This document shows positions 53,245 to 60,874 of a stretch of 64,000 bases of DNA, in pieces. This DNA is from Bacillus sp. es.034 (lineage in GTDB: Bacteria > Bacillota > Bacilli > Bacillales > Bacillaceae_B). Under the pieces are notes generated by a model. The model made no database searches. It had not been told where the DNA came from and was given only the letters and a program-made list of their open reading frames with translations. Numbering within the stretch: position 1 is the stretch's first letter; each line of letters opens with the position of its first letter. The stretch is from assembly GCF_002563655.1 (NCBI RefSeq), contig NZ_PDIY01000001.1, forward strand, positions 248,001 to 312,000, written 5' to 3'. The translations under genes were made by a program, and so were the position numbers.

Positions 53245-53274
53245 GTGATCCATGTTTCAACTTCTGTCGTTAGC
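53245..53274 (+). promoter_or_regulatory. ECF-type promoter of the MPNTG surface-protein gene
   Basis: GTGATCC (53245-53251), 15 bases, TCGTTAGC (53267-53274), the same two elements and spacing as at 51776-51805. The start codon is about 40 bases downstream. Confidence 0.75.
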
Positions 53275-53312
53275 TCTATGAAAATATAAAAACCAAAAGG
53301 AGAGATACCATT

Positions 53313-54665
53313 ATGAAAATGAAAAAAAGTTATTTAGCCGTCCCATTAAGCATGACACTACTGATTCCAACTGCAGGTGCGGTATCAGCACACAACGGTG
53401 AAGATCACTCTATGACGAAAGTGGATACGCCGGCAGGCGAATTAAGAACCACATTGGATCGTCTACTTACAGAGCATGCATACTTAGCGGTTGAAGCGAT
53501 GAGACGCGGAGCAGAAGGCGCTGAAGATTTCGACGCAGCAGCCGGTGCTTTAAATGATAATGCAGCCGACTTAAAAGGCGCAATCGCTTCTGTATATGGT
53601 GAAGAAGCCGGGAATCAGTTCAACACGATCTGGACGAACCATATCGGATACTTCGTTGATTATGTGAAAGCAACCGGTGCCAATGATCAGGCTGCCAAAG
53701 ATGAAGCCCTTAAGAATCTATCGGGATATAAAGAAGAATTCTCTAATTTTCTTGAGACCGCAACAGGTGAACGATTAAAATCCGATAGTTTGGCAGAAGG
53801 ACTTCAAATGCATATCAACCAGCTCATCGGTGCCTTTGACAGTTATGTAGCAGGAGATTATGAGAAAGCTTACGAATACGAACGTGAAGCGATCGGACAT
53901 ATGGGAATGGTAGCAAAAGGACTATCAAGTGCCATTACGGACCAATACCCGGACAAATTCGAAAACACGATGGCCGTGACTCCGGCAACGGATTTACGCT
54001 CTACGCTTAACCATCTGTTAACAGAGCATGCTGCCCTTGCGACAATGGCGATGCAGAATGGAATCGACGGTTCTAAAGACTTCGATGCTTCCGTTAATGC
54101 CCTGAATGCCAATACGGAAGACCTATCCGCAGCGATTGCTTCTGTATATGGTGAAGAGGCAGGAAACCAATTCAAAGACATGTGGTCAAAACATATCGGA
54201 TTCTTCGTGGATTATGTAAAAGCGACCGGCGCTAAAGATGAAGCCGCAAAAGAAGAAGCAATCAAGAATCTTGATGGCTACCGTGCTGAATTCTCTAAAT
54301 TCCTTGAAACAGCCACAGACGGCCGTTTAAAATCTGACGCTCTTGCAGATGGTCTTCAAATGCACGTTGAACAACTGATTGGTGCTTTCGACAGCTACGC
54401 GGCTGGTGACTATGATAAAGCATGGGATGGAATCCGTATGGCGTATGAGCATATGCTGAATCCTGCAAAAGGTTTATCAGGAGCATTTGCTGACCAATTC
54501 CCAGACAAATTCAAAGCAAACATGCCTTCTGAAATGCCGAACACTGGTATGGGTGGAACGGCTGACAACAATGAATTCCCATTCGAATACCTTCTTGCAG
54601 CTCTGCTGATCATCGCGGGTGGTACAACCCTTGGAATGAAAAAATACGCTTCACACAAACAATAA
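53313..54665 (+). CDS. Two-repeat His-rich surface protein with MPNTG sorting signal
   Basis: Encodes 450 residues. A signal peptide (1-26, AVSA before His27) precedes two tandem repeats of 184 residues (about 39-222 and 223-406). Repeats share LLTEHAxLAxxAM, ASVYGEEAGNQF, HIGxFVDYVKATGA, FLETAT, and GLQMHxxQLIGAFDSYxAGDY. Each appears to be a four-helix bundle with regularly placed His and Glu that could bind metal or heme. The C-terminus has sortase motif MPNTG (408-412), a membrane helix and a basic tail (KKYASHKQ), so it is wall-linked. Some databases call such proteins copper amine oxidase, but no catalytic domain of that enzyme is visible. A sortase gene follows. Confidence 0.88.
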   Translation: MKMKKSYLAVPLSMTLLIPTAGAVSAHNGEDHSMTKVDTPAGELRTTLDRLLTEHAYLAVEAMRRGAEGAEDFDAAAGALNDNAADLKGAIASVYGEEAGNQFNTIWTNHIGYFVDYVKATGANDQAAKDEALKNLSGYKEEFSNFLETATGERLKSDSLAEGLQMHINQLIGAFDSYVAGDYEKAYEYEREAIGHMGMVAKGLSSAITDQYPDKFENTMAVTPATDLRSTLNHLLTEHAALATMAMQNGIDGSKDFDASVNALNANTEDLSAAIASVYGEEAGNQFKDMWSKHIGFFVDYVKATGAKDEAAKEEAIKNLDGYRAEFSKFLETATDGRLKSDALADGLQMHVEQLIGAFDSYAAGDYDKAWDGIRMAYEHMLNPAKGLSGAFADQFPDKFKANMPSEMPNTGMGGTADNNEFPFEYLLAALLIIAGGTTLGMKKYASHKQ

Positions 54666-54674
54666 TCTTTAACA

Positions 54675-54706
54675 TGAGAGGGACGGACCTATAATAGGTC
54701 CGTCCC
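54675..54706. terminator. Hairpin built from the 16-mer repeat
   Basis: GGGACGGACCTA (54680-54691) pairs with TAGGTCCGTCCC (54695-54706) around 3 bases. The left arm is the exact TGAGAGGGACGGACCT. No T run follows, so it may be a pause, RNA end or processing site rather than a strong terminator between surface-protein and sortase genes. Confidence 0.65.
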
Positions 54707-54739
54707 CCAGTGTGAAGATGAAAGGAGTGGCTTCACATA

Positions 54740-55378
54740 ATGTATACTATGAGGGTTGTACTGCTTGTGCTTGTACTATTGCCCATTTCTGCGTGTTCTG
54801 CAGGAATTAGTTCAAATCCCACTGAAGAAAAGGCGAAAACCTCAGAGGTTCAGGAAAAACCGACAACTCAGATGGCCAGTACTACCACTTCGCCTTCTCC
54901 ATTTGCAGATACGATCATTAAAGATGAAAGAAGCGGAATCGTACCGGCTACGATCGAAATCCCAGCCATCGATGTTTCCACATCAATAGAAGCTGTAGGA
55001 TTGAAGGAAAATGGTGAAATGGCCGTAACAGAAAGTTTTGAGACGACTGCTTGGTATCAGGGTGGTTACAAGCCCGGCGAACCTGGTAATGCCGTGATCG
55101 GCGGTCATGTGGACAGCCGAAATGGTCCCGCCGTTTTTTATAAGCTGAATAAACTTTCAAAGGGCGATGAAATCATCGTCAAAAATAAAGAAGGTGAAGA
55201 GCGAACTTTTGTGGTCATGGAAAAGAAGGAATACCCATGGGATGATGCCCCCATGAAATCCATCTTTGGCTACTCCCCTGCAAGCTCTCTCAATCTCATT
55301 ACCTGTACCGGGGACTTTGACCATTCTGCACGGAATTACAGCAAACGGCTGGTCGTCTATACTGAATTGAAGTCCTGA
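54740..55378 (+). CDS. Class F sortase with lipoprotein-like signal
   Basis: Encodes 212 residues. The N-terminal helix ends in ISAC (Cys19), which fits a lipobox, so the enzyme may be lipid-anchored instead of held by a helix. The sortase fold has IEIPAIDVSTSIEAVGL, catalytic His123 in IGGHVDSRNG, Cys189 in LITCTGDFD and Arg203 in SKRLVVYTE. It would attach MPNTG-type proteins to the wall; the gene just upstream encodes such a substrate. AAAGGAG is 12 bases before the ATG. Class F members of Firmicutes often lack a known job; this pairing gives one. Confidence 0.9.
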   Translation: MYTMRVVLLVLVLLPISACSAGISSNPTEEKAKTSEVQEKPTTQMASTTTSPSPFADTIIKDERSGIVPATIEIPAIDVSTSIEAVGLKENGEMAVTESFETTAWYQGGYKPGEPGNAVIGGHVDSRNGPAVFYKLNKLSKGDEIIVKNKEGEERTFVVMEKKEYPWDDAPMKSIFGYSPASSLNLITCTGDFDHSARNYSKRLVVYTELKS

Positions 55379-55382
55379 CAGT

Positions 55383-55417
55383 AACAGCACGGAACCCTTC
55401 CGATGCTGTTTTTTTAT
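55383..55417 (+). terminator. Terminator of the sortase gene
   Basis: AACAGCA...GAA pairs with TTC...TGCTGTT, followed by TTTTTT. Confidence 0.85.
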
Positions 55418-55466
55418 GGATATTTTTAGAAGAAAAAGAAACCCTACTAGTAAGGAAGGTGATAGC

Positions 55467-55694
55467 ATGAATGAGGAGCAGTTGGAAGATTTGTTTCATT
55501 TTTATGGATATGAAGATTTGTACAAACGATTTAAGACTCCCCTTTATGTCACCGGGATCATGGATGATGCCGATACCGGATTAATTGAGGATTTCTTTGA
55601 GAACTTTACATTCGATGGTCCCGTATTATTCGACGAGTTCAGATTCTGGTTTCAATATTATGAAGTGTCCAAGCGGCCGCCGTTCACTTTTTAA
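55467..55694 (+). CDS. Small acidic protein of unknown function (75 aa)
   Basis: Encodes 75 residues, acidic and aromatic (LFHFYGYEDLYKRFKTPLYV, IEDFFENFTFDG, FDEFRFWFQYYEV). No membrane segment, signal or catalytic motif. GGAAGGTGA precedes ATG 55467. The longer frame from 55416 begins inside the sortase terminator. I do not recognise the family. Confidence 0.72.
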   Translation: MNEEQLEDLFHFYGYEDLYKRFKTPLYVTGIMDDADTGLIEDFFENFTFDGPVLFDEFRFWFQYYEVSKRPPFTF

Positions 55695-55699
55695 CGCGC

Positions 55700-55740
55700 A
55701 AAAAAAGCTGTCTTCTGCACAGGACAGAAAACAGCTTCTC
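55700..55740 (-). terminator. Terminator of nos
   Basis: On the minus strand AAGCTGTtTTCTG pairs with CAGAAgACAGCTT, followed by TTTTTTT. The reverse reading may also end the small + gene. Confidence 0.88.
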
Positions 55741-56820
55741 TTAATAAGGTTTATCTTGGTAAAAATAATTGGTCGAATGCCATGTGTTATCGAACTCTTT
55801 ATGGAATATATGGGTCGTGGCAGGAGATACGGGCGGAATCAACCAGGTCCAGTCACCGGTTACATCACGATCGGCACTTTTCTCATTTTCCTCAAAAAGG
55901 CGGAACTGCTGGGCAGCCGTATGGTGGTCCACGATGCTTACCCCCATTTCTTTAAATGAATGAAGCACAGCGATATTCAATTCGATCAGCGCCTTATCCT
56001 TCCACAAGGTGGACGCTCTCGATGTATCGAGGCCCATACAGCTTGCCACTTTCGGAATCAGGTTATAGCGGTTCTCATCGGCAAGATTACGCGCACCGAT
56101 TTCCGTTTCCATATACCAGCCGTTGAACGGTGCCGCCTTGTATGAGATCCCACCGATTTTCAATTCCATGTCCGAGATGATCGGGACGCCGTACCACTTC
56201 AGTCCAAGGTCCCCGAACCAGTCAAATTCAGGGTGACGAAGAGGTACCTGAAGGGCAAGATGCGGCTCAACTTCTCTCATCTCCGGAGGCTGATCCCCGA
56301 TCTGCACGACCAAGGGGAGAACATCAAAGTCTGTCCCCTCCCCCTCCCATCCAAGTTTCCTGCATTTTTGAGTGAATTCGATGGAATGGGGGTCACCGGA
56401 ATATCGACCGTCTTCCTCATAGCCCGCATATCGGATCAGCTGATGGTTCCACAACCGGATGTCAGGCTTGTCCCGATGTGACGGCCTGAATACCGTAATC
56501 GTCGGACGGATCCTTCCCCCGTTTGAAGCATATTCCAAATGACGCTCCAGCGCCTGGAACACTTCCTCCTCTGAGGCAGCTTCCCGTTCGTCAAATACGT
56601 TCAGTGAGTTCCAGAACAAGCGGCCGATGCAGCGATTGCTGTTTCTCCAAGCCATCTTCGCACCATGGACCAGTTCTTCGTGTGTATGGGTATACGTTCC
56701 TTCTGCAGCAATTTCATTTTCTATATGTTGAAGGCGGATCGCCATGTCCGCTTCGCTTTTATTCAGTTCCTTAAACATTTGTTCAATAAAGGCTCTTGCC
56801 TCATCCCAAATCGGTGTCAA
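55741..56820 (-). CDS. nos: Bacterial nitric oxide synthase oxygenase
   Basis: Encodes 359 residues from TTG (56818-56820). The heme-thiolate Cys lies in [14 protein letters not shown]. Substrate and pterin parts are in [26 protein letters not shown] and [21 protein letters not shown]. It makes NO and citrulline from arginine, borrowing electrons from a cellular flavodoxin reductase, as no reductase domain is fused. NO made here protects against oxidative stress and antibiotics in Bacilli. AGGGAAG is about 9 bases before the TTG. Hmp and NsrR in the same window handle excess NO. Confidence 0.96.
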   Translation of the reverse strand: MTPIWDEARAFIEQMFKELNKSEADMAIRLQHIENEIAAEGTYTHTHEELVHGAKMAWRNSNRCIGRLFWNSLNVFDEREAASEEEVFQALERHLEYASNGGRIRPTITVFRPSHRDKPDIRLWNHQLIRYAGYEEDGRYSGDPHSIEFTQKCRKLGWEGEGTDFDVLPLVVQIGDQPPEMREVEPHLALQVPLRHPEFDWFGDLGLKWYGVPIISDMELKIGGISYKAAPFNGWYMETEIGARNLADENRYNLIPKVASCMGLDTSRASTLWKDKALIELNIAVLHSFKEMGVSIVDHHTAAQQFRLFEENEKSADRDVTGDWTWLIPPVSPATTHIFHKEFDNTWHSTNYFYQDKPY

Positions 56821-56922
56821 TATAATCGCTTCCCTGCTATCTTATTCAGCGCATACTGTACCTTGAAGTATATCATTTTCCTCCTACCTTTTTCCTTGGT
56901 ACATTTGAACAACCGTTGAATT

Positions 56923-57438
56923 TTAGAGGGTGACCGCTTTTTCATAGCACCGATACTCCTGATGCCCTTCAGGTTTAGAGGTGAAGTAGACAGAGCCGCG
57001 GTATTCATATCCGAGTTTCTCATAGAGGGAGTTCGCCCCAGTATTCCGGGAATAGGCGTCCAGCCGGATACTTTCATACCCTTTTTCCCCAGCCAGTTCC
57101 TCACACTTTTTCATGAATATCGTCCCCAATCCCTTTCCTTGCTGAAGGGGGTCTAGAAACAGCGCATGGATCACCCATTCGTTTCCGAGTTTCCATGGGA
57201 TGTCCGACCATTCAGGTGATTGCCACTCGTTGAGGGTCGCGGACCCTGCGACTTCACCGTCCACCATTAATACATAAAGGTTCCTGTCACTCATTTCTTC
57301 CTTAAGATAGCCTCTGCTTGGATATTCGTCATTCCATTGCAGCAACCCTTTCTCATCAAGATCATGTTTACACCTGATATACACGTCCATGATGGTGTCC
57401 AGTTGCTCTTTTGCTGCCTGTCTTAATTGGATGTTCAT
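56923..57438 (-). CDS. GNAT-family N-acetyltransferase
   Basis: Encodes 171 residues. The N-terminal IQLRQAAKEQLDTIMDVYIRCKHDL, the acetyl-CoA-binding VIHALFLDPLQQGKGLGTIFMKKCEELA (Q/RxxGxG) and SIRLDAYSRNTGANSLYEKLGYEYRGSV are standard GNAT elements. The acceptor is unknown. AGGGGAA precedes the ATG. It is a single gene between nos and the oxidoreductase gene. Confidence 0.88.
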   Translation of the reverse strand: MNIQLRQAAKEQLDTIMDVYIRCKHDLDEKGLLQWNDEYPSRGYLKEEMSDRNLYVLMVDGEVAGSATLNEWQSPEWSDIPWKLGNEWVIHALFLDPLQQGKGLGTIFMKKCEELAGEKGYESIRLDAYSRNTGANSLYEKLGYEYRGSVYFTSKPEGHQEYRCYEKAVTL

Positions 57439-57523
57439 GAGATTCCCCTGCTTTTAACGTTTAGTTTATATAACTCTTTGTAGTGTTTGTCAGGGATACG
57501 GCCGTTATACGGACTGACCCTTT

Positions 57524-58489
57524 TCATGACCGTTTCTCTGCCGCCCTGTTGCCTGCTGAAATCCCTGATAAGTAGGCACTCTCAAACCGCGTGCGTCCGG
57601 CTTCATCATTCTCCCGGAGGAAAGCATCACCACATAGGATGATCCGCCCTTTGTGGCCCATTTCCACAAAAGGGGTGCGTACCACAGCTTCTGCTTCGGC
57701 ATACTTCCACCGTTTCAACTGAGCTCCTGTCACCCTGCTTTCTTTTTCAAGAAAACCCTCGGCAACCTTTTGGATGGGAACTAAAATGCTGTCCTCTTCC
57801 ATGTCTAGATGTTGCTTCGACCAATCCCCTGTCATATACACACTGACCGTAACAGTGGAAGAAATGCCTTTCTTTTCGTGATCCACCACCCGCTCCACAC
57901 CGTCAGGAAGCCCTTCATCCACATGACCCGGTGAAGGAATGCTGCTTGATCCTTCAAAGGTAAACATACCTACGAAGCATGGGGCAAAAGAAATTGTGGA
58001 GACCTCCGGTGGTGCAATTCCTGCAGCCAACTGTAACGCCTGGGGTGCGGGAGCCGTCACTATGCAATGGTTCGCGGTGATCCTTTCGCCATTCTCAAGT
58101 TCCACTTCCAGAGGTCCGTCCCTCCCGTCTCGAATGGAAGATACCCTGGTGTTCAGTTTGACTGGGATGGACCCTGCCAGTTGTTTCGCGAGGGCATTCA
58201 TGCCGGACGCGGATGTGTATCTTGGATAAGGTGTGCCGAACCAGCGTTTCACCCAACCCGCTTCCAGCCACTTCTCTACATCCTCTTGCAGCTCCGGTGA
58301 ACGGACAGTGAAGAATTGGGCTCCGTGATCTGCTTTCCCTTCCCCGATCCGCCTTGTGGCAAGCCTGCCACCGACACTTCTGCTCTTCTCGACTATGAGG
58401 ATATCTTCTACCCCTTTTTTCATCAACGTTCTCGCTGCCATGATACCTGACAGACCTCCTCCAATGATGATCACTTCTTTGGTTTCCAT
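57524..58489 (-). CDS. Renalase-like FAD-dependent oxidoreductase
   Basis: Encodes 321 residues. An N-terminal FAD motif IIIGGGLSGIMAARTL is followed by SVGGRLATRRIGEGKADHGAQFFTVR, which is the renalase-type second signature. The C-terminus has GRIILCGDAFL. Bacterial renalase-like enzymes oxidise isomeric dihydro-NAD(P) forms, repairing damaged cofactors. This is an inference from family motifs. The alternative is a small amine oxidase. GAGAGGATG precedes the ATG. Confidence 0.82.
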   Translation of the reverse strand: METKEVIIIGGGLSGIMAARTLMKKGVEDILIVEKSRSVGGRLATRRIGEGKADHGAQFFTVRSPELQEDVEKWLEAGWVKRWFGTPYPRYTSASGMNALAKQLAGSIPVKLNTRVSSIRDGRDGPLEVELENGERITANHCIVTAPAPQALQLAAGIAPPEVSTISFAPCFVGMFTFEGSSSIPSPGHVDEGLPDGVERVVDHEKKGISSTVTVSVYMTGDWSKQHLDMEEDSILVPIQKVAEGFLEKESRVTGAQLKRWKYAEAEAVVRTPFVEMGHKGRIILCGDAFLRENDEAGRTRFESAYLSGISAGNRAAEKRS

Positions 58490-58575
58490 GCTTTCTCATC
58501 CTCTCTTTGTTTCATTATACGAATGTATTCTGAAAAATTGGAAGGGAGATGACTCCATCCGTCACCTCCCTTTTC

Positions 58576-60453
58576 CTATGCCAATAATTCTTCTAAATCC
58601 TGATACATTTTGTTCCGTTCCCGTTCCTTCTGTTCTCTTTCCTTGTACAAGGCCTGGATGACATCCAGGTCTCCTTGTGAGAGAAGCTTCTCTTCAATGA
58701 CAAAAATCTCTTCTTCCACCTTTTCAAGCCCGGCTTCGATTTCTTCCATCGTTCGTGAAGGCTTCTTCGGGACTGCTTTTGGCCTTGCTTCCTTCACCAC
58801 CTGTACGACAGGCTCTTCTTCCGGTGCGAGTTCAGGCAGCTTTTCCTTCGCCCAGCTGTAAGACCCGTCAAAGAAATAAAGCTCACCACGGTGAATCCAA
58901 TAGGTTTTCTTAAACAGCTTATTCAAAAAATACCGGTCATGGGAGACGGCGAGGATCGTGCCTTTGAAATCCTCCAGAGCATCCTCCAATACTTCTCTTG
59001 AATCAATGTCCAGATGATTCGTCGGCTCATCGAGGACAAGGAAGTTGATATCCTGATGCATAAGCTGGGCAAGCCGGAGCCTCATCTTCTCCCCGCCGCT
59101 CAGCTGACCGACCTTCCGGAACACATTCGGTCCATAAAACAGGAACTTCGCGAGAATATGGCGGGCATCCCCTTCCGTTACCGCCACTTCTTCCCTGAAC
59201 GCATCAATCAGCCTGACAGACGGATCAGCGACAGTAAAGTGTTGCGACAGGTAGCCGAGTTTCACATTGCTTCCGAGTTTCACCACGCCATGATCCGCTG
59301 ACTCCTCCCCGAGGAGCATCTTGATGATCGTCGATTTCCCGGTACCATTTTGACCGACGATCGCTGTGCGGTCCTTGAAATGGACATGGAGGCAGGCTTT
59401 TTCGAATAAGATCTTTTCCCCATAGGCTTTCGTCACTTCTTCCATGGAAAAGACGATTTTCCCGCTCCGATCGGTTTCATCGAATTCCAGCCCCATCTTC
59501 TTCCGGTCCAGGACCGGTCGCTTGATCTTTTCCATCCGCTCCAGTGCACGCTCCATATTCCGTGCCCGCTTGTGCAGGGCTTCATTCGGAGGGTTCGCCT
59601 GGTTTGCCCATTCCCTCAGCCTTTTGATGGCCTCCTTCATCTTCTTGATTTTCCTCTGCTGCTCCTGATACGCCTGGAACTCGATCATCAGGCGCTCTTC
59701 CTTTTCCTTCACAAACCCTGAGTAGTTCGTATGGTAAATGGTCAGCTCCCCGTCCTCCAGGTCATATACCTTTGTAATGACATGATCGAGGAAATAGCGG
59801 TCATGGGAGATGCAGACTACGGTTCCGTCATATTCTTTCAAAAAGTCCTCAAGCCACTCAACCGCCCCGATATCCAGATGATTCGTCGGTTCGTCAAGAA
59901 GCAGCAGGTCCGGCTTCTCGAGTAGGATCAAGCCAAGACAAAGCTTTGTCTGCTCCCCGCCGCTGCACGCATTGAAATCCTTCTCGACCAGTTCCCCGAG
60001 GTCGAGGCCGTTCACGATCTTCGCAATATCGGACTCGATCTCATATCCTCCAGAAAGGGTGAATTGATCCTGAAGATTTCCGTATTCTTCCAGTAATAGG
60101 TTGAGGGTATCCGGGTTCCGTTCATTCCCCATTTTGGTTTCCAGCTCTTTTAACCGGTGACCGATCTGGATCAGTTCCGAAAACGCAGAACGTAAAACAT
60201 CGATTCCTTTTGTACCTGCCTTATATTGTGGAATCTGAGCCAGGTACCCAACCTTTGCCCCTTTTTTCAGATGGATGAGTCCCTTATCCGGAGATTCGAC
60301 CCCTGACAATAATTTAAAGATGGTCGTCTTTCCTGTCCCATTCCGTCCTACAAGGCCAATCCGGGCTTTCTCGGGTATTTCGAAGCTTAAATCCTCAAAT
60401 ATCAAATGACCACCAAACATTTTACTTAGTTCCTGTGCGCTGCAAATAATCAT
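58576..60453 (-). CDS. ABC-F ATPase (ribosome-associated, antibiotic-resistance type)
   Basis: Encodes 625 residues without membrane helices. There are two ABC domains: Walker A GRNGTGKTT and GQNGTGKST, signatures CSGGEQTKL and LSGGEKMRL, and Walker B LLLDEPTNHLD and LVLDEPTNHLD. A charged linker of about 90 residues (EFQAYQEQQRKIKKMKEAIKRLREW) enters the ribosomal E site in this family. A C-terminal coiled coil (EEIEAGLEKVEEEIFVIEEKLL) follows. It rescues ribosomes from antibiotics or stalls. The upstream leader peptide and two terminators suggest antibiotic-induced expression, as for vmlR and msr genes. GGAAGAGG precedes the ATG. Confidence 0.9.
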   Translation of the reverse strand: MIICSAQELSKMFGGHLIFEDLSFEIPEKARIGLVGRNGTGKTTIFKLLSGVESPDKGLIHLKKGAKVGYLAQIPQYKAGTKGIDVLRSAFSELIQIGHRLKELETKMGNERNPDTLNLLLEEYGNLQDQFTLSGGYEIESDIAKIVNGLDLGELVEKDFNACSGGEQTKLCLGLILLEKPDLLLLDEPTNHLDIGAVEWLEDFLKEYDGTVVCISHDRYFLDHVITKVYDLEDGELTIYHTNYSGFVKEKEERLMIEFQAYQEQQRKIKKMKEAIKRLREWANQANPPNEALHKRARNMERALERMEKIKRPVLDRKKMGLEFDETDRSGKIVFSMEEVTKAYGEKILFEKACLHVHFKDRTAIVGQNGTGKSTIIKMLLGEESADHGVVKLGSNVKLGYLSQHFTVADPSVRLIDAFREEVAVTEGDARHILAKFLFYGPNVFRKVGQLSGGEKMRLRLAQLMHQDINFLVLDEPTNHLDIDSREVLEDALEDFKGTILAVSHDRYFLNKLFKKTYWIHRGELYFFDGSYSWAKEKLPELAPEEEPVVQVVKEARPKAVPKKPSRTMEEIEAGLEKVEEEIFVIEEKLLSQGDLDVIQALYKEREQKERERNKMYQDLEELLA

Positions 60454-60497
60454 ATTCCTCTTCCTTTCATGTATCTATTCAGAGGTAAGAGGTTCAT

Positions 60498-60537
60498 AAA
60501 AAAAGCCATGGGGGAGCAGAAGGCTCGCCCATGGCTC
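60498..60537 (-). terminator. Leader terminator 2 of the ABC-F gene
   Basis: On the minus strand AGCCATGGG..GAGC pairs with GCTC..CCCATGGCT and ends in TTTTTTT, about 45 bases before the ABC-F ATG. A separate stem AAGTGCGG/CCGCATTT (60543-60570) lies just upstream and may compete with it. Confidence 0.9.
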
Positions 60538-60592
60538 TACAGAAATGCGGGACTTTACTGCACCGCACTTCCCCTTTAATAAAAGAAGGGAC

Positions 60593-60618
60593 AAAAAAAG
60601 AGAGCGAAAACGCCCCCC
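60593..60618 (-). terminator. Leader terminator 1 of the ABC-F gene
   Basis: On the minus strand GGGGGCG pairs with CGCTCTC (G-U pairs) and ends in TTTTTTT, between the leader peptide stop and the second terminator. Confidence 0.7.
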
Positions 60619-60681
60619 TTTTTCCGATTCTTTATAGAAAAGTGATTGGAATTGAGACCTCTTACCGTTCAGTATTCATAT

Positions 60682-60795
60682 TCACTTGCTGAAAAAGGGC
60701 ATACGTGTCCCCTTGAACGCAAATGCATGAAAAATTGCACGGCAAATGTAAATATAGTCTAAATACTTCCCACGCAATCCTACAGAACGATTCAT
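60682..60795 (-). CDS. Leader peptide (37 aa) of the ABC-F gene
   Basis: A 37-residue frame starts at ATG 60795 with a perfect AAGGAGGTG 7 bases before. It begins MNRSVGLRGKYLDYIYICRA and ends MPFFSK. It is basic and aromatic, without family resemblance. Its position between a promoter and two terminators, ahead of an ABC-F gene, matches ribosome-mediated attenuation: drug-stalled ribosomes on the leader would change RNA folding and allow read-through. The 5' region 60454-60874 holds only these elements. Confidence 0.75.
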   Translation of the reverse strand: MNRSVGLRGKYLDYIYICRAIFHAFAFKGTRMPFFSK

Positions 60796-60839
60796 CTCAA
60801 TTCCACCTCCTTTTTCATTACACGAATGTTGATACCACT

Positions 60840-60869
60840 ATTATATAATTATTCTGAAAGCTTTTGCAA
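60840..60869 (-). promoter_or_regulatory. Promoter of the ABC-F leader
   Basis: On the minus strand TTGCAA (60864-60869), 18 bases, TATAAT (60840-60845). It abuts the end of the DUF2339 gene. Confidence 0.7.
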
Positions 60870-60874
60870 TGTGT

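Noticed and set aside
53313-54665. Copper amine oxidase identity for the MPNTG protein
   Set aside because: No topaquinone motif or catalytic domain is present; the repeats are helical bundles.
58106-58121. GGTCCGTCCCTC inside the renalase-like gene
   Set aside because: It lies within well-supported coding sequence (reading RDGRDGPLE) without a partner arm, so it is probably chance similarity to the intergenic repeat.
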